Positions 52,277 through 60,654 of a DNA stretch of 64,000 bases are shown here, piece after piece (positions within the stretch are counted from its first letter, which is position 1; each line of letters starts with the position of its first letter). The stretch covers positions 2,721,025 through 2,785,024 of the forward strand of contig NC_013169.1 in NCBI RefSeq assembly GCF_000023925.1. The letters are read 5' to 3'. The notes beneath the pieces are model-generated. The model was not told where the DNA came from and searched no databases. It saw nothing but the letters and a program-made list of their open reading frames with translations. Both the position numbers and the translations under genes were made by a program. This DNA is from Kytococcus sedentarius DSM 20547. Lineage in GTDB: Bacteria; Actinomycetota; Actinomycetes; Actinomycetales; Dermatophilaceae.

Positions 52277-53955
52277 GCCAGTCCTCCGTGGGCCGCAACG
52301 CCGCCATCATGGCGGCGGGCACCCTCACCTCCCGCGTGCTCGGTCTGGTGCGCGTCGCCCTGCTGACCGCCGCCCTGGGTGCCGCCACCAACGTCGGCAA
52401 CGCGTTCGACACGGCCAACCAGCTGCCCAACGTGTTGTTCATCATCATCGCCGGCGGCGTGCTCAACGCGGTGCTCGTGCCGCAGCTGACCAAGGCGATG
52501 CGGCACGCCGACGGCGGGCAGGACTTCACCGACCGGCTGCTGACCCTCGCCCTGGTGATCATGGCCGGCCTGACGGTGGTGGCCATCATCGGCGCCCCCC
52601 TGCTGGTGGCCCTGTACGGCTCGGGCTACACCCCGGAGACCGCGCGGCTCTCGGTCTTCTTCACCATGCTCTGCCTGCCGCAGATCTTCTTCTACGGGCT
52701 GTACACGCTGCTGGGGCAGGTCCTCACCAGCCGGGAGTCGTTCGCCCCGTACATGTGGACCCCGGTGCTGGCCAACGTGGTGCAGATCGCCGGCATCGTG
52801 GCCTACCTGTTCGTATACCCCCACGAGCCGCGGGTGGCGGACGTCACCTGGTCCATGATCCTGCTGCTGGGCGGCAGCGCGACCCTCGGCATCGTCATCC
52901 AGGCGCTCGCGCTGGTGCCCTTCCTGCGGAAGGTGGGCTTCACCTACCGGCCCCGATGGGGTTTCCGCGGGGTGGGGTTGCGCAGCGCCTCCACGGTGGC
53001 GATGTGGTCGCTGGCCACCATCGTCGTCGCCCAGCTGGGCATCATGGCCAACAAGACGGTGCTCTCCCACGCCCCGCACGGCGTGGCCGGCCAGGCGGCC
53101 TACAGCAGCGCGTTCCTGATCTTCATGCTGCCGCACAGCCTGGTGACCGTCAGCCTGCTCACGGCCATGTACCCGGCGATGTCACGCCGCATCCACGACC
53201 GCGACATGGCGGCCATCGGGCAGGACCTGCGCCGGGGGCTGCGCAGCACGACCGCGGCGGTCATGCCCCTGGCCGCGCTGCTGATGGTGGTGGGCCCCGT
53301 GGTGGCGGCGCTGATGTTCCCCTCGCAGACGCCCAACACGGTGCGCGCCATCGGGCTGGCCGTGGCGGTGCTCGCGGTGGGGCTGGTGCCCTACGCGGCG
53401 ATCGCCCTGTTCCAGCGGGCCTACTACGCGTTCGAGGAGGGCTACAAGCCCTTCATCATCCAGATCCTGTCCACGGTCCTCATCGGGGCGATGGCGTGGT
53501 GGGCCCTGGGCCTCCCGGCGGAACGGGTGCTGATCGGCATCGCCCTGGCCCAGACGCTCTCGCAGTTCGGTGGGGCGGCGTTCTCCACGCTGCTGATCCG
53601 CCGCCGCGTGCCCGAGGCGGGGCTCGGCCGGCTGGTGGGCTTCTACACGCGCCTCTCGGTGGCCAGCCTCACCGCGGCAGCGGCCGCCTGGGCCTCGATG
53701 CAGTGGCTCGCCCGGCGGACCGGGGCCGAGGCCCTGGAGTTCTCGACCGCCCTGGGCAACCAGTGCGGCGGCCAGGGAGAGGTCGCCTGCCGCGAGCTCC
53801 CGCGGGTGGCCGACCAGTGGCTGGCCGTGGCCTTCACCGGCGTACAGACCGGTTTCGTCTTCGTGGGTGTCTTCGCGCTGCTGGCGGCCCTGCTGAACAT
53901 CCACGAAGTGACCGGGGTCGTCCAGCAGGTGCTGCGGCGGGTAAAGCGGGCCTGA
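52273..53955 (+). CDS. murJ: Lipid II flippase MurJ (MviN)
   Basis: 560 residues, with about 14 membrane helices. It starts with TTG 52273 overlapping the previous stop (TTGA), a rare start codon. MviN-family hallmarks are GTLTSRVLGLVRVALL, FDTANQLPNVLF and PQIFFYGLYTLLGQVL. It moves lipid II across the inner membrane for peptidoglycan synthesis. Unlike mycobacterial MviN, which carries a cytosolic pseudokinase in the same chain, the protein stops after helix 14, and the pseudokinase is a separate downstream gene. A cysteine pair in the external loop (QCGGQGEVAC) could form a disulphide. Confidence 0.95.
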   Translation: MSQSSVGRNAAIMAAGTLTSRVLGLVRVALLTAALGAATNVGNAFDTANQLPNVLFIIIAGGVLNAVLVPQLTKAMRHADGGQDFTDRLLTLALVIMAGLTVVAIIGAPLLVALYGSGYTPETARLSVFFTMLCLPQIFFYGLYTLLGQVLTSRESFAPYMWTPVLANVVQIAGIVAYLFVYPHEPRVADVTWSMILLLGGSATLGIVIQALALVPFLRKVGFTYRPRWGFRGVGLRSASTVAMWSLATIVVAQLGIMANKTVLSHAPHGVAGQAAYSSAFLIFMLPHSLVTVSLLTAMYPAMSRRIHDRDMAAIGQDLRRGLRSTTAAVMPLAALLMVVGPVVAALMFPSQTPNTVRAIGLAVAVLAVGLVPYAAIALFQRAYYAFEEGYKPFIIQILSTVLIGAMAWWALGLPAERVLIGIALAQTLSQFGGAAFSTLLIRRRVPEAGLGRLVGFYTRLSVASLTAAAAAWASMQWLARRTGAEALEFSTALGNQCGGQGEVACRELPRVADQWLAVAFTGVQTGFVFVGVFALLAALLNIHEVTGVVQQVLRRVKRA

Positions 53956-53993
53956 CCGGCGCGGTTCCGCATCGTCCACCGCGCGGGGCCTCC

Positions 53994-53999
53994 TAGACT
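53994..53999 (+). promoter_or_regulatory. Candidate -10 box before the pseudokinase gene
   Basis: TAGACT, 48 bases before GTG 54047, in the 91-base gap after murJ. It could let the pseudokinase be expressed apart from murJ. No clear -35. Confidence 0.4.
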
Positions 54000-54046
54000 C
54001 GGGGGGCGCACCGCGCTCGCCGAGCGCACCCGACGGAGAGGACATC

Positions 54047-56311
54047 GTGCTCCCACTGCAGACCGGCACCATCATCAACGGCCGGTACCGCCTGCTGGGG
54101 CGGGTGGCCGAGGTCGCGGACGCCGAACGGTGGATCGGTGAGGACACCACCCTGCGGCGTGAGGTCGACCTGTGGATCACCGCATCGGACCACCCCCACG
54201 CCGCCGCCGCACAGGATGCTGCCCGCCGCGCCGCGCTGGTGGAGGACGCCCGGCTGCCCCGCGTACTGGACATCGGGGTGGAGGACGGCCTGCAGTGGCT
54301 CATCACGCAGCACGACCCCCGGGCCCGCACCCTGCTCGAGCTGGTGGAGGCCGCGCCCCTGCCACCGGCCGAGGCGCGCCGCCTCGTCGGTGAGGCGGCG
54401 CAGGCCCTGGAGGGCGCCCGGCGGCACGGCGTGCACCACGAGGCGCTCGACGCTGAGCTGCTGCTGCGGGACGCGGACGGCGGAGTGCTCGTGAAGGGCC
54501 TCGGGATCGCCGCGGCCCTCACGGGTGCCGACACCGGCGGTGCCGACGCGGCCGCGGAGCGTGACACGAAGGACCTGGTGGCGCTGCTGCGGACCGGCCT
54601 GACGGGACGCTGGCCAGTTGCCGGTCGCCCCTCGGATGTCGCCGAGGCGGTGCCGTACGAGCTCGACGAGTTGTGCGCCCAGCTGGACCACGAGGGCAGC
54701 CTGGAGCTGGACGGGGAGCCGGTCCGCACCCCCGCCGACCTCGTGAGCGTGCTGGCCCCCTGGAACAGCAGCACGGTCTCCGGGCGAGGCGTCGTCCGCC
54801 CTGCGCCCGTGCCGTCCGAGGGCGTGTCCGACGACGCCACCCAGGCGGTGCCCACCACCCGCGGTGACGCGGCGCCCGACGCCCCGACGACGGCCATCCC
54901 CCTGGCCACCGGGGCCGCAGCCGCGGCGGGAGCCGGGGCCGCAGCCGCGGCGGGAGCCGCGCGTGGCGGGGACGCTGCCCACCGCGGCGCGGACCAGAAC
55001 CCCACCGCCGACACGACGGCGATCCCGACCGAGCGCGAGGGGGCCGCGAGCGTGGACGGCCCCGCATCGGCTGCGGCAGTGGCGGGTTCCGCCCCCGGGG
55101 CCGCCGGACTCACCGACCCCGCAGCAGCGGAGCCCGCCGCAGACGGCTCCGGCGGGGACGGGATCGATGGCGAGCGCACCGACGGGGGCGAGGACGTCCG
55201 CGAGGACGGCGACACGCCGGGCCGGGAGGACCCCGCGGGAGCGCCGGGACGCAAGCAGCTGCTGCTGGCGGGTGCCGGTTCACTGGCGGTCGCCGGCGCG
55301 CTCGCCCTGGCCGCTGTCGCCCTGCCGGGCCTGTTCTCCGACGACGACGCACCGGACGACACCGCCGCACCCAGCGTCTCGGCCCCCGCCGCGGACGGGT
55401 CCGGGAACCCCACGTCCGCTGACGACCCGACCAGCGCCGAGGAGGGCGACGACGAGGCCAGTGGCGGCTCCGGGGAGGAGAACCCCGGCGAGGGCGCCGA
55501 CGAGAGCGCCGATGCGGGCGCCGACGGGGACGAGTCGGCCGGCACCCCCGGCGAGGCGACGGATCCCGCACCGGACGGGGACGGGACCACCGGGAGCGAC
55601 GCCGCCGAGGGCGAGGGCCCCGGGGACGAGTCGGCAGCCCCCACCAGCGGTTCCGAGGACGGGAAAGACGACGGGTCCGAGGAGGACGCGGCGCCGGTGC
55701 CCGGCGGGGACGGCTCCACCGCCCCCGACGACAGCGCACCGGGGTCGCCTGAGGCGGGGTCGCCTGAGGACGCTTCCAACGAGTCCTCCTCTGACAGTAG
55801 TACTTCCAAGGATGATGCGGGCGAGTCCGACACCGCCGAGACCGACACCCCGGGGGACGGGCCCGACTCGTCGGCTCCCAACGGTGGGTGGCCGATCGCC
55901 GACATCGTGGGCTACGACCCCGGTCACGACGGTGACGAGCACACCGACTGGACACCCCGCATCAACAACCCGAACACCGATCTCCCGTGGTCCACCCACA
56001 AGTACAAGCACCGCCCCTTCGGCGGGTACACCGACGCCCTGGGCCTGCGCATCGACCTCGGCGAGGTGCGCGAGGTGTCCGCGGTCGACATCGGGGCGCC
56101 CCGGGGCGACTGGGAGTACGAGATCCGGGTGGGGCCCAGCGAGGACATCCTGCGGGCCGTCACCATCGGCAGCCACCGGGGCGGGGGCGACGTGACCCTC
56201 GAGGCCGACCAGCCGGCGCAGGGCCGCTTCGTGTTCGTGTGGTTCACCGACACCGCCCCCACCGGCGACGGCTGGTGGCACGCGCAGCTGGAGGACATCA
56301 CCGTCCGCTGA
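54047..56311 (+). CDS. Membrane pseudokinase with extracytoplasmic CBM-like domain (MviN partner)
   Basis: 754 residues from GTG 54047 (GGAGAGG upstream). Residues about 10-235 form a protein-kinase fold, but the ATP-site Lys, HRD and DFG motifs are replaced (VDLWIT, HHEALDAELLL, KGLG), so it is a pseudokinase. A Ser/Thr/Ala-rich region follows, then one membrane helix (about 403-430), a long Ser/Asp/Glu/Gly-rich linker (about 430-620) and a C-terminal beta domain (about 625-754) resembling a discoidin/CBM fold. This is the split equivalent of the C-terminal half of mycobacterial MviN, where the pseudokinase binds FhaA when phosphorylated and so controls peptidoglycan synthesis. A 24-bp perfect tandem repeat is present in the coding sequence. 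Confidence 0.85.
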   Translation: MLPLQTGTIINGRYRLLGRVAEVADAERWIGEDTTLRREVDLWITASDHPHAAAAQDAARRAALVEDARLPRVLDIGVEDGLQWLITQHDPRARTLLELVEAAPLPPAEARRLVGEAAQALEGARRHGVHHEALDAELLLRDADGGVLVKGLGIAAALTGADTGGADAAAERDTKDLVALLRTGLTGRWPVAGRPSDVAEAVPYELDELCAQLDHEGSLELDGEPVRTPADLVSVLAPWNSSTVSGRGVVRPAPVPSEGVSDDATQAVPTTRGDAAPDAPTTAIPLATGAAAAAGAGAAAAAGAARGGDAAHRGADQNPTADTTAIPTEREGAASVDGPASAAAVAGSAPGAAGLTDPAAAEPAADGSGGDGIDGERTDGGEDVREDGDTPGREDPAGAPGRKQLLLAGAGSLAVAGALALAAVALPGLFSDDDAPDDTAAPSVSAPAADGSGNPTSADDPTSAEEGDDEASGGSGEENPGEGADESADAGADGDESAGTPGEATDPAPDGDGTTGSDAAEGEGPGDESAAPTSGSEDGKDDGSEEDAAPVPGGDGSTAPDDSAPGSPEAGSPEDASNESSSDSSTSKDDAGESDTAETDTPGDGPDSSAPNGGWPIADIVGYDPGHDGDEHTDWTPRINNPNTDLPWSTHKYKHRPFGGYTDALGLRIDLGEVREVSAVDIGAPRGDWEYEIRVGPSEDILRAVTIGSHRGGGDVTLEADQPAQGRFVFVWFTDTAPTGDGWWHAQLEDITVR
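54911..54958 (+). repeat. Perfect 24-bp tandem duplication in the pseudokinase gene
   Basis: Two exact copies (54911-54934 and 54935-54958) encode two copies of GAAAAAGA in frame. It is in the low-complexity stretch before the membrane helix and is likely a slippage-prone site that could vary in copy number. Confidence 0.9.
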
Positions 56312-56407
56312 GCTGTCGGAACACAGGCAGCATCCTGCCTGTTGACACCCCCGGGCACCACCCAGACCCCCTGTCCCTCGACCACCCACGCCGCACCAGG
56401 AGTACCC

Positions 56408-57487
56408 GTGAGCATCTTCACCCAGACCTCGGCGGTCGCGCTCAACGCGCAGCCCGCCACCCAGTCCGAGACGTCCCCGGCGGGCGAGGGCGAGGTGCGC
56501 GAGGTCGTCATCGTCGGCTCCGGCCCTGCCGGCTACACCGCCGCGGTCTACGCCGCCCGCGCCAACCTGCGGCCGCTGGTCTTCGAGGGCTCGGTGACCA
56601 TGGGCGGGGCGCTCATGAACACCACGGACGTGGAGAACTACCCGGGCTTCACCGACGGCATCATGGGCCCGGACCTGATGATGCAGATGCGTTCCCAGGC
56701 AGAGCGTTTCGGCGCCGAGCTGGTGACCGACGACATCGTGGAGATGGACCTCACCGCTCCCGTGAAGACCCTGCGCGACGGCTCGGGCACCACCTACCGG
56801 GCGCGCACGGTCATCCTCGCGATGGGGTCCGCCTACCGCGAGCTCGGACTCCCGCGCGAGAAGGAGCTCTCCGGCCACGGCATCTCCTGGTGCGCCACCT
56901 GTGACGGGGCGTTCTTCCGCGAGCAGCACATCGCCGTGGTCGGCGGGGGCGACTCGGCCGTCGAGGAGGCCACCTTCCTGACCCGCTTCGCGGACAAGGT
57001 GACCCTGGTGCACCGCCGGGACGAGTTGCGCGCCTCGCAGATCATGTCGGACCGCGCGCACGCCGACCCGAAGATCGAGTTCGCCTGGAACTCCGAGGTG
57101 GCCGAGATCCACGGCGACGCCAAGCTGACGGGGATCACCCTGCGCGACACCGTGACCGGCCAGGAGCGCGAGCTCCCGGTGACCGGGCTGTTCATCGCCA
57201 TCGGCCACGACCCGCGCAACGAGCTGCTCACGGGCCAGGTCGACCTCGACGAGAGCGGCTACGTCATGGTCGAGGGGCGTTCCACGCGGACCAACCTCGA
57301 GGGCGTCTTCGCCGCCGGGGACCTGGTCGACCACACCTACCAGCAGGCGATCACCGCAGCCGGCTCCGGCTGCCAGGCCGCGCTGGACGCGGAGCGCTAC
57401 CTGTCCACCCTGGACAGCTCGCCGGTGGATACTGCGCAGATCGAGCCGGCGGCCGACGAGCGCGTCCCCGGCGACGTGCCCGCCTGA
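56408..57487 (+). CDS. trxB: Thioredoxin reductase
   Basis: 359 residues from GTG 56408 (AGGAG 6 bases upstream); about 40 extra N-terminal residues precede the FAD motif [19 protein letters not shown]. The redox pair is in the motif [10 protein letters not shown], as expected for the low-molecular-weight reductase, and the NADPH motif [12 protein letters not shown] follows. It uses NADPH to reduce thioredoxin, encoded next. The C-terminal tail after GDL...[15 protein letters not shown] is extended and acidic. The order trxB-trxA near parAB is the conserved actinobacterial one. Confidence 0.96.
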   Translation: MSIFTQTSAVALNAQPATQSETSPAGEGEVREVVIVGSGPAGYTAAVYAARANLRPLVFEGSVTMGGALMNTTDVENYPGFTDGIMGPDLMMQMRSQAERFGAELVTDDIVEMDLTAPVKTLRDGSGTTYRARTVILAMGSAYRELGLPREKELSGHGISWCATCDGAFFREQHIAVVGGGDSAVEEATFLTRFADKVTLVHRRDELRASQIMSDRAHADPKIEFAWNSEVAEIHGDAKLTGITLRDTVTGQERELPVTGLFIAIGHDPRNELLTGQVDLDESGYVMVEGRSTRTNLEGVFAAGDLVDHTYQQAITAAGSGCQAALDAERYLSTLDSSPVDTAQIEPAADERVPGDVPA

Positions 57488-57530
57488 CACACCCACCCAT
57501 CCCACAGAACCACGACACGAGGAGGCCATC

Positions 57531-57857
57531 ATGGCTGGAACCGAGACCACGACCGACGCCACCTTCGACCAGGACGTCCTGAAGAGCGAGCTGCCCGTGC
57601 TCGTTGACTTCTGGGCCGACTGGTGCGGCCCGTGCAAGCGCGTCGCCCCCATCCTGGAGGAGATCGCCAAGGACTCCGAGGGCAAGCTGCGCATCGTCAA
57701 GCTGAACACCGACGAGAACCCGCAGACCGCGGCGCGCTACGGCATCACGTCCATCCCCACGATGCACGTGTTCTTCCAGGGCGACGTCGCCAAGACGATC
57801 ATCGGCGCGCAGCCCAAGCCAAAGCTGCTCAAGGAGCTCGAGCCCTTCCTCGGCTGA
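57531..57857 (+). CDS. trxA: Thioredoxin
   Basis: 108 residues from ATG 57531 with GAGGAGG upstream. The active site is DFWADWCGPCKRVAPIL, and the cis-Pro loop is TSIPTMHVF. It is a cytosolic dithiol donor reduced by TrxB. It lies 43 bases downstream of trxB and is probably co-transcribed with it. The transcript likely ends at the 57866-57884 hairpin or the parS inverted repeat that follows. Confidence 0.97.
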   Translation: MAGTETTTDATFDQDVLKSELPVLVDFWADWCGPCKRVAPILEEIAKDSEGKLRIVKLNTDENPQTAARYGITSIPTMHVFFQGDVAKTIIGAQPKPKLLKELEPFLG

Positions 57858-57865
57858 GCACCACC

Positions 57866-57884
57866 GCACCGGCGTGTACGGTGC
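57866..57884 (+). terminator. Small hairpin after trxA
   Basis: A 6-bp perfect stem (57866-57871 with 57879-57884) and a 7-base loop, just after the trxA stop. It is followed within a few bases by the much larger parS inverted repeat. Confidence 0.5.
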
Positions 57885-57887
57885 AGC

Positions 57888-57901
57888 GTTCCACGTGAAA
57901 C
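57888..57901 (+). promoter_or_regulatory. parS site 1 (left arm of inverted pair)
   Basis: GTTCCACGTGAAAC, one base off the perfect ParB palindrome. It is the left arm of a perfect 21-bp inverted repeat with site 2. Confidence 0.92.
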
Positions 57902-57926
57902 ACCCCCCGGCGTCATGTCGGGGGGT

Positions 57927-57940
57927 GTTTCACGTGGAAC
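57927..57940 (-). promoter_or_regulatory. parS site 2 (right arm of inverted pair)
   Basis: GTTTCACGTGGAAC, the same asymmetric parS form as site 1 but in the opposite orientation, 60 bases from the parB stop. Confidence 0.92.
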
Positions 57941-58000
57941 AGGGATCAGTCCGGTCGCCGTCCCCATGGCGTACCGAGGGGCGGTTCCGGGGAGCCCGGG

Positions 58001-59104
58001 TCAGTCCTCGGGCACCAGCATCGTGAGGATCCGGTCCAGGTCCTCCTGACCCGCGAACTCAACCGTCAGCGTCCCCTTGGTCCGGCCCATCTTCACCGAC
58101 ACCCGCGTGTCCCACCGGTCGGACAGGTCCGCCGCGAGCTCCTCGTGCTCCGGCGTGGACCGACGCTGCGGGCGACGCCGCGGTGTCTCGGTCGAGTCAC
58201 CCTCCCCGCCGACGCCCAGTGCGATGAGCTCCTCCAGACCGCGGACCGACATCCCCTCAGCGACCACCCGCTGGGCCATGCGCTCCATGGCGGCCCCGTC
58301 CTCCAGACCCAGCAGGGCGCGGGCGTGGCCAGCGGACAGGACACCAGCGGCTACCCGGCGCGCCACGCTCGGTGGCAGCTTCAGCAGTCGCAAGGAGTTC
58401 GTGATGCGGGGACGGCTCCGGCCCAGGCGCTTGGCCAGTTCGTCGTGGGTGCAGCCGAAGTCCTCCAGGAGCTGGCCGTAGGCAGCAGCCTCCTCCAGCG
58501 GGTTCAGCTGGACGCGGTGCAGGTTCTCCAGCAGCGCCTCGCGGAGCATCTCGTCGTCGCCGGTCTCGCGCAGGATCGCCGGGATCGTCTCCAGGCCTGC
58601 CAGGCGGGTGGCCCGGAGACGGCGCTCACCCATGATGAGCTCGTGGGCCTCACCCACCCGGCGGACGACGACCGGCTGCATGACGCCCAGTTCACGGATG
58701 CTGTGGGCCAGCTCCTGCAGGTCGTCCTCGTCGAACACCTCTCGGGGCTGCCGCGGGTTCGGGACGATCTCGTCCACGGCGAGCTCGACCAGTCGGGCAC
58801 CGATGCCCGTGTCCGCGGGCTCGTTCGAAGCCGTGACCGCACTGCCGCCTGTTCCTCGACGGGTTCCCCCTGTGGACGCGGACCCCTTCGGTTCCGACGG
58901 GCCCTGGTTCGAGGCGGTGCCGGCCGCGGAGGCAGCGCGCGGGGCGCCGCGCTCCGCATCTTGGTCACGGCCGGCCGAGTCACCACTCACCGCGGGGCTC
59001 TCGTCACGCTTGGGCCAGTAGACGTCGCGCGGTCGGTTACCGCCGTCCTCCTGCGGGATCAGGGCTCCCAGCCCTCGTCCCAAACCCCTGCGCTGCCCTG
59101 CCAT
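58001..59104 (-). CDS. parB: Chromosome partition protein ParB (CTP-dependent clamp)
   Basis: 367 residues from ATG 59104 with AAGGAGG upstream. A disordered N-terminus holds the ParA-stimulating RRGLGRGLGALIP patch. The core has VDEIVPNPRQPR (about 110-121), the CTP-binding motif GERRLRA (159-165), and a helix-turn-helix segment with THDELAKRLGRSRPRI (about 213-228) that recognises parS. The C-terminal dimerisation domain ends GTLTVEFAGQEDLDRIL. ParB loads on parS and spreads to organise the origin. Four parS sites flank the gene. Downstream, between parB and trxA, lies the double-parS inverted repeat. parA is not adjacent: the bL37 gene separates them. Confidence 0.97.
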   Translation of the reverse strand: MAGQRRGLGRGLGALIPQEDGGNRPRDVYWPKRDESPAVSGDSAGRDQDAERGAPRAASAAGTASNQGPSEPKGSASTGGTRRGTGGSAVTASNEPADTGIGARLVELAVDEIVPNPRQPREVFDEDDLQELAHSIRELGVMQPVVVRRVGEAHELIMGERRLRATRLAGLETIPAILRETGDDEMLREALLENLHRVQLNPLEEAAAYGQLLEDFGCTHDELAKRLGRSRPRITNSLRLLKLPPSVARRVAAGVLSAGHARALLGLEDGAAMERMAQRVVAEGMSVRGLEELIALGVGGEGDSTETPRRRPQRRSTPEHEELAADLSDRWDTRVSVKMGRTKGTLTVEFAGQEDLDRILTMLVPED

Positions 59105-59191
59105 GTGTCCTCCTTGCGTGACCGACGACGCCCTGTCGGGCGACCACACAGTCTCCCACGACGATCGTCCCTCGCCCGTACCCGCATCCGT

Positions 59192-59205
59192 GTTTCACGT
59201 GGAAC
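59192..59205 (+). promoter_or_regulatory. parS site 3
   Basis: GTTTCACGTGGAAC upstream of parB, 88 bases from its start; ParB bound here could affect its own promoter. Confidence 0.93.
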
Positions 59206-59274
59206 CTTGCGGAGTCACCGGTGCCGATTCCCCAGGACGCGGGTGCTCCCGAGTCCTCGTTCCGGGGTTCCACG

Positions 59275-59288
59275 GTTCCACGTGAAAC
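59275..59288 (+). promoter_or_regulatory. parS site 4
   Basis: GTTCCACGTGAAAC, in the opposite orientation to site 3 and 69 bases from it, in the 261-base parB-bL37 gap. Confidence 0.93.
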
Positions 59289-59316
59289 CACGTCCCAGTG
59301 TCCCCCGGGCATGACA

Positions 59317-59344
59317 AAGGCGGTCCTCCGAGGAGAACCGCCTT
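59317..59344 (-). terminator. Terminator of the bL37 gene
   Basis: An 8-bp stem (59317-59324 with 59337-59344) plus a second internal stem; on the minus strand it is followed by TTTGTC. It lies 22 bases after the bL37 stop. Confidence 0.7.
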
Positions 59345-59365
59345 CATCGGAACCAGGGTTCGCGA

Positions 59366-59443
59366 TCAGGTGTTGGGTCGCTTGCCGTGATTCGCGCCCT
59401 TCTTGCGCTTGGTCTTGCGCTTGCGCGCGCGCTTGCTCGACAT
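59366..59443 (-). CDS. Large-subunit ribosomal protein bL37
   Basis: 25 residues from ATG 59443 with AGGAGG at a good distance, beginning MSSKRARKRKTKRKKGAN and ending HGKRPNT. The extremely basic body and the C-terminal ANHGKRPN are diagnostic for actinobacterial bL37, a peptide first seen in mycobacterial 50S structures. The gene is too short for ordinary ORF finders and is easily missed. It has its own promoter (59501-59528) and terminator. Its place between parA and parB splits the usual parAB pair. Confidence 0.93.
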   Translation of the reverse strand: MSSKRARKRKTKRKKGANHGKRPNT

Positions 59444-59500
59444 GATGACCTCCTGGGCCCTCTGAGACGTGAAATGCGCCCTGCCGGGCGCGTGTCCACG

Positions 59501-59528
59501 ATTATCTCACACCGGCCCCCGGCAGCAA
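59501..59528 (-). promoter_or_regulatory. Promoter of the bL37 gene
   Basis: On the minus strand, TTGCTG (59523-59528) and GATAAT (59501-59506) with a 16-base spacer. It sits in the 98-base gap after the parA stop and gives a 5' leader of roughly 50 nt. Confidence 0.7.
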
Positions 59529-59541
59529 CACCATCGGCCGC

Positions 59542-60654
59542 TCAGCCCCAGCGGGCCGCCAGCTCCTTCGCCGCGGACCGGTACGCACGTGCTCCTGGGC
59601 CCTCCGGGTCGTAGGCGAGCACTGTCTGGCCGTAGGAGGGCGCCTCGCTGATGCGCACCGACCGGGGGATCAGCGTCTCGAGCACGACCTCACCGAAGTG
59701 GTCGCGCACCTCCTGGGCCACCTGGGTGGCCAGTCGGGTCCGCGCATCGAACATGGTCATCAGGATCCCGCCGAGGCGCAGCTCGGGGTGGAGGTGTCGC
59801 TGGATCAGGTCGATGTTGCGCACGAGCATGCTCACACCCTCCAGGGCGTAGTACTCGCACTGGATCGGGATGAACACCTCGTCGGCCGCGACGAAGCCGT
59901 TCACCGTGAGCAGCCCCAGACTCGGGGGGCAGTCGATGAGCACCACGTCGTAGGACCGCTCGTCCCGGACGTCCTGCAGGGCCCGCCGCAGGCGCGTCTC
60001 GCGGGCCACGAGCGACACGAGCTCGATCTCCGCACCCGCCAGGTCGATGGTTGCCGGCACGACGTCGATGCGGTCACTCTCCGGGGAGGACTGCGCGACC
60101 TCGGGGAGGGTCGCCTCGTCGATGAGCACATCGTAGACGCCGGCCACCCCGGACTGGTGCTCGATGGACAGCGCCGTGGAGGCATTGCCCTGCGGGTCCA
60201 GGTCGATCACCAGCACGCGCAGACCACCCTCAGCCAGGGCGGCTGCCAAGTTCACGGTGCTGGTGGTCTTGCCCACGCCGCCCTTCTGGTTCGCCACGGT
60301 GACCACCACGGTGCGGGACGGGGGCGTCAGCCGCGCGGGCAGCCCACGCTCCTTGCGCTCGGCGGGAGTGAAGGGGGGCACGGAATCGTCCTCGTCGTCG
60401 TCGTCGTCGGACCCGGGCTCTTCCTCGGGCGTGGTGCGTTCCTCGGCGCCGGTGGAGTCCGCGCCGACGGCTCCCGAGCTCCCTCCGGCCGTCGCCTCGT
60501 CTGCTGCCGTTACCGCATCCGCACCGACGGCAGGGACCCGCTCGACCCGGGGCTCGGCCACCGGGGGCTGCCACCCGACGGGGGACCCGCCAGCAGTGGG
60601 CACGGTCGGGATCGCGGGGTGGCTCCCCGTGGGCCAGCCAACCGGGTTGCTCAT
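59542..60654 (-). CDS. parA: Chromosome partition ATPase ParA (Soj)
   Basis: 370 residues from ATG 60654, which overlaps the rsmG stop by 4 bases and has AAGGAG upstream. An unusual N-terminal extension of about 115 residues, rich in Ala, Pro, Gly and Glu and including SDDDDDEDDS, precedes the ATPase. The deviant Walker A motif is QKGGVGKT (123-130), followed by IDLDPQGNAS and VLIDCPPSLG. ParA binds DNA when ATP-bound and is removed by ParB, which pulls origins apart. The extension may bind a polar partner. It is the last gene of the rpmH-to-parA operon; parB is on a separate transcript. Confidence 0.96.
   Translation of the reverse strand: MSNPVGWPTGSHPAIPTVPTAGGSPVGWQPPVAEPRVERVPAVGADAVTAADEATAGGSSGAVGADSTGAEERTTPEEEPGSDDDDDEDDSVPPFTPAERKERGLPARLTPPSRTVVVTVANQKGGVGKTTSTVNLAAALAEGGLRVLVIDLDPQGNASTALSIEHQSGVAGVYDVLIDEATLPEVAQSSPESDRIDVVPATIDLAGAEIELVSLVARETRLRRALQDVRDERSYDVVLIDCPPSLGLLTVNGFVAADEVFIPIQCEYYALEGVSMLVRNIDLIQRHLHPELRLGGILMTMFDARTRLATQVAQEVRDHFGEVVLETLIPRSVRISEAPSYGQTVLAYDPEGPGARAYRSAAKELAARWG

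Larger units (their letters stand above)
57888..57940. repeat. Perfect 21-bp inverted repeat built from two parS sites
   Basis: Arms 57888-57908 and 57920-57940 are exact reverse complements, separated by 11 bases. Each arm is a parS site plus a C6/G6 run. It lies between convergent trxA and parB, so a transcript from either side would fold into a long GC-rich hairpin; it may serve as terminator and as a double ParB loading site. Confidence 0.85.
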
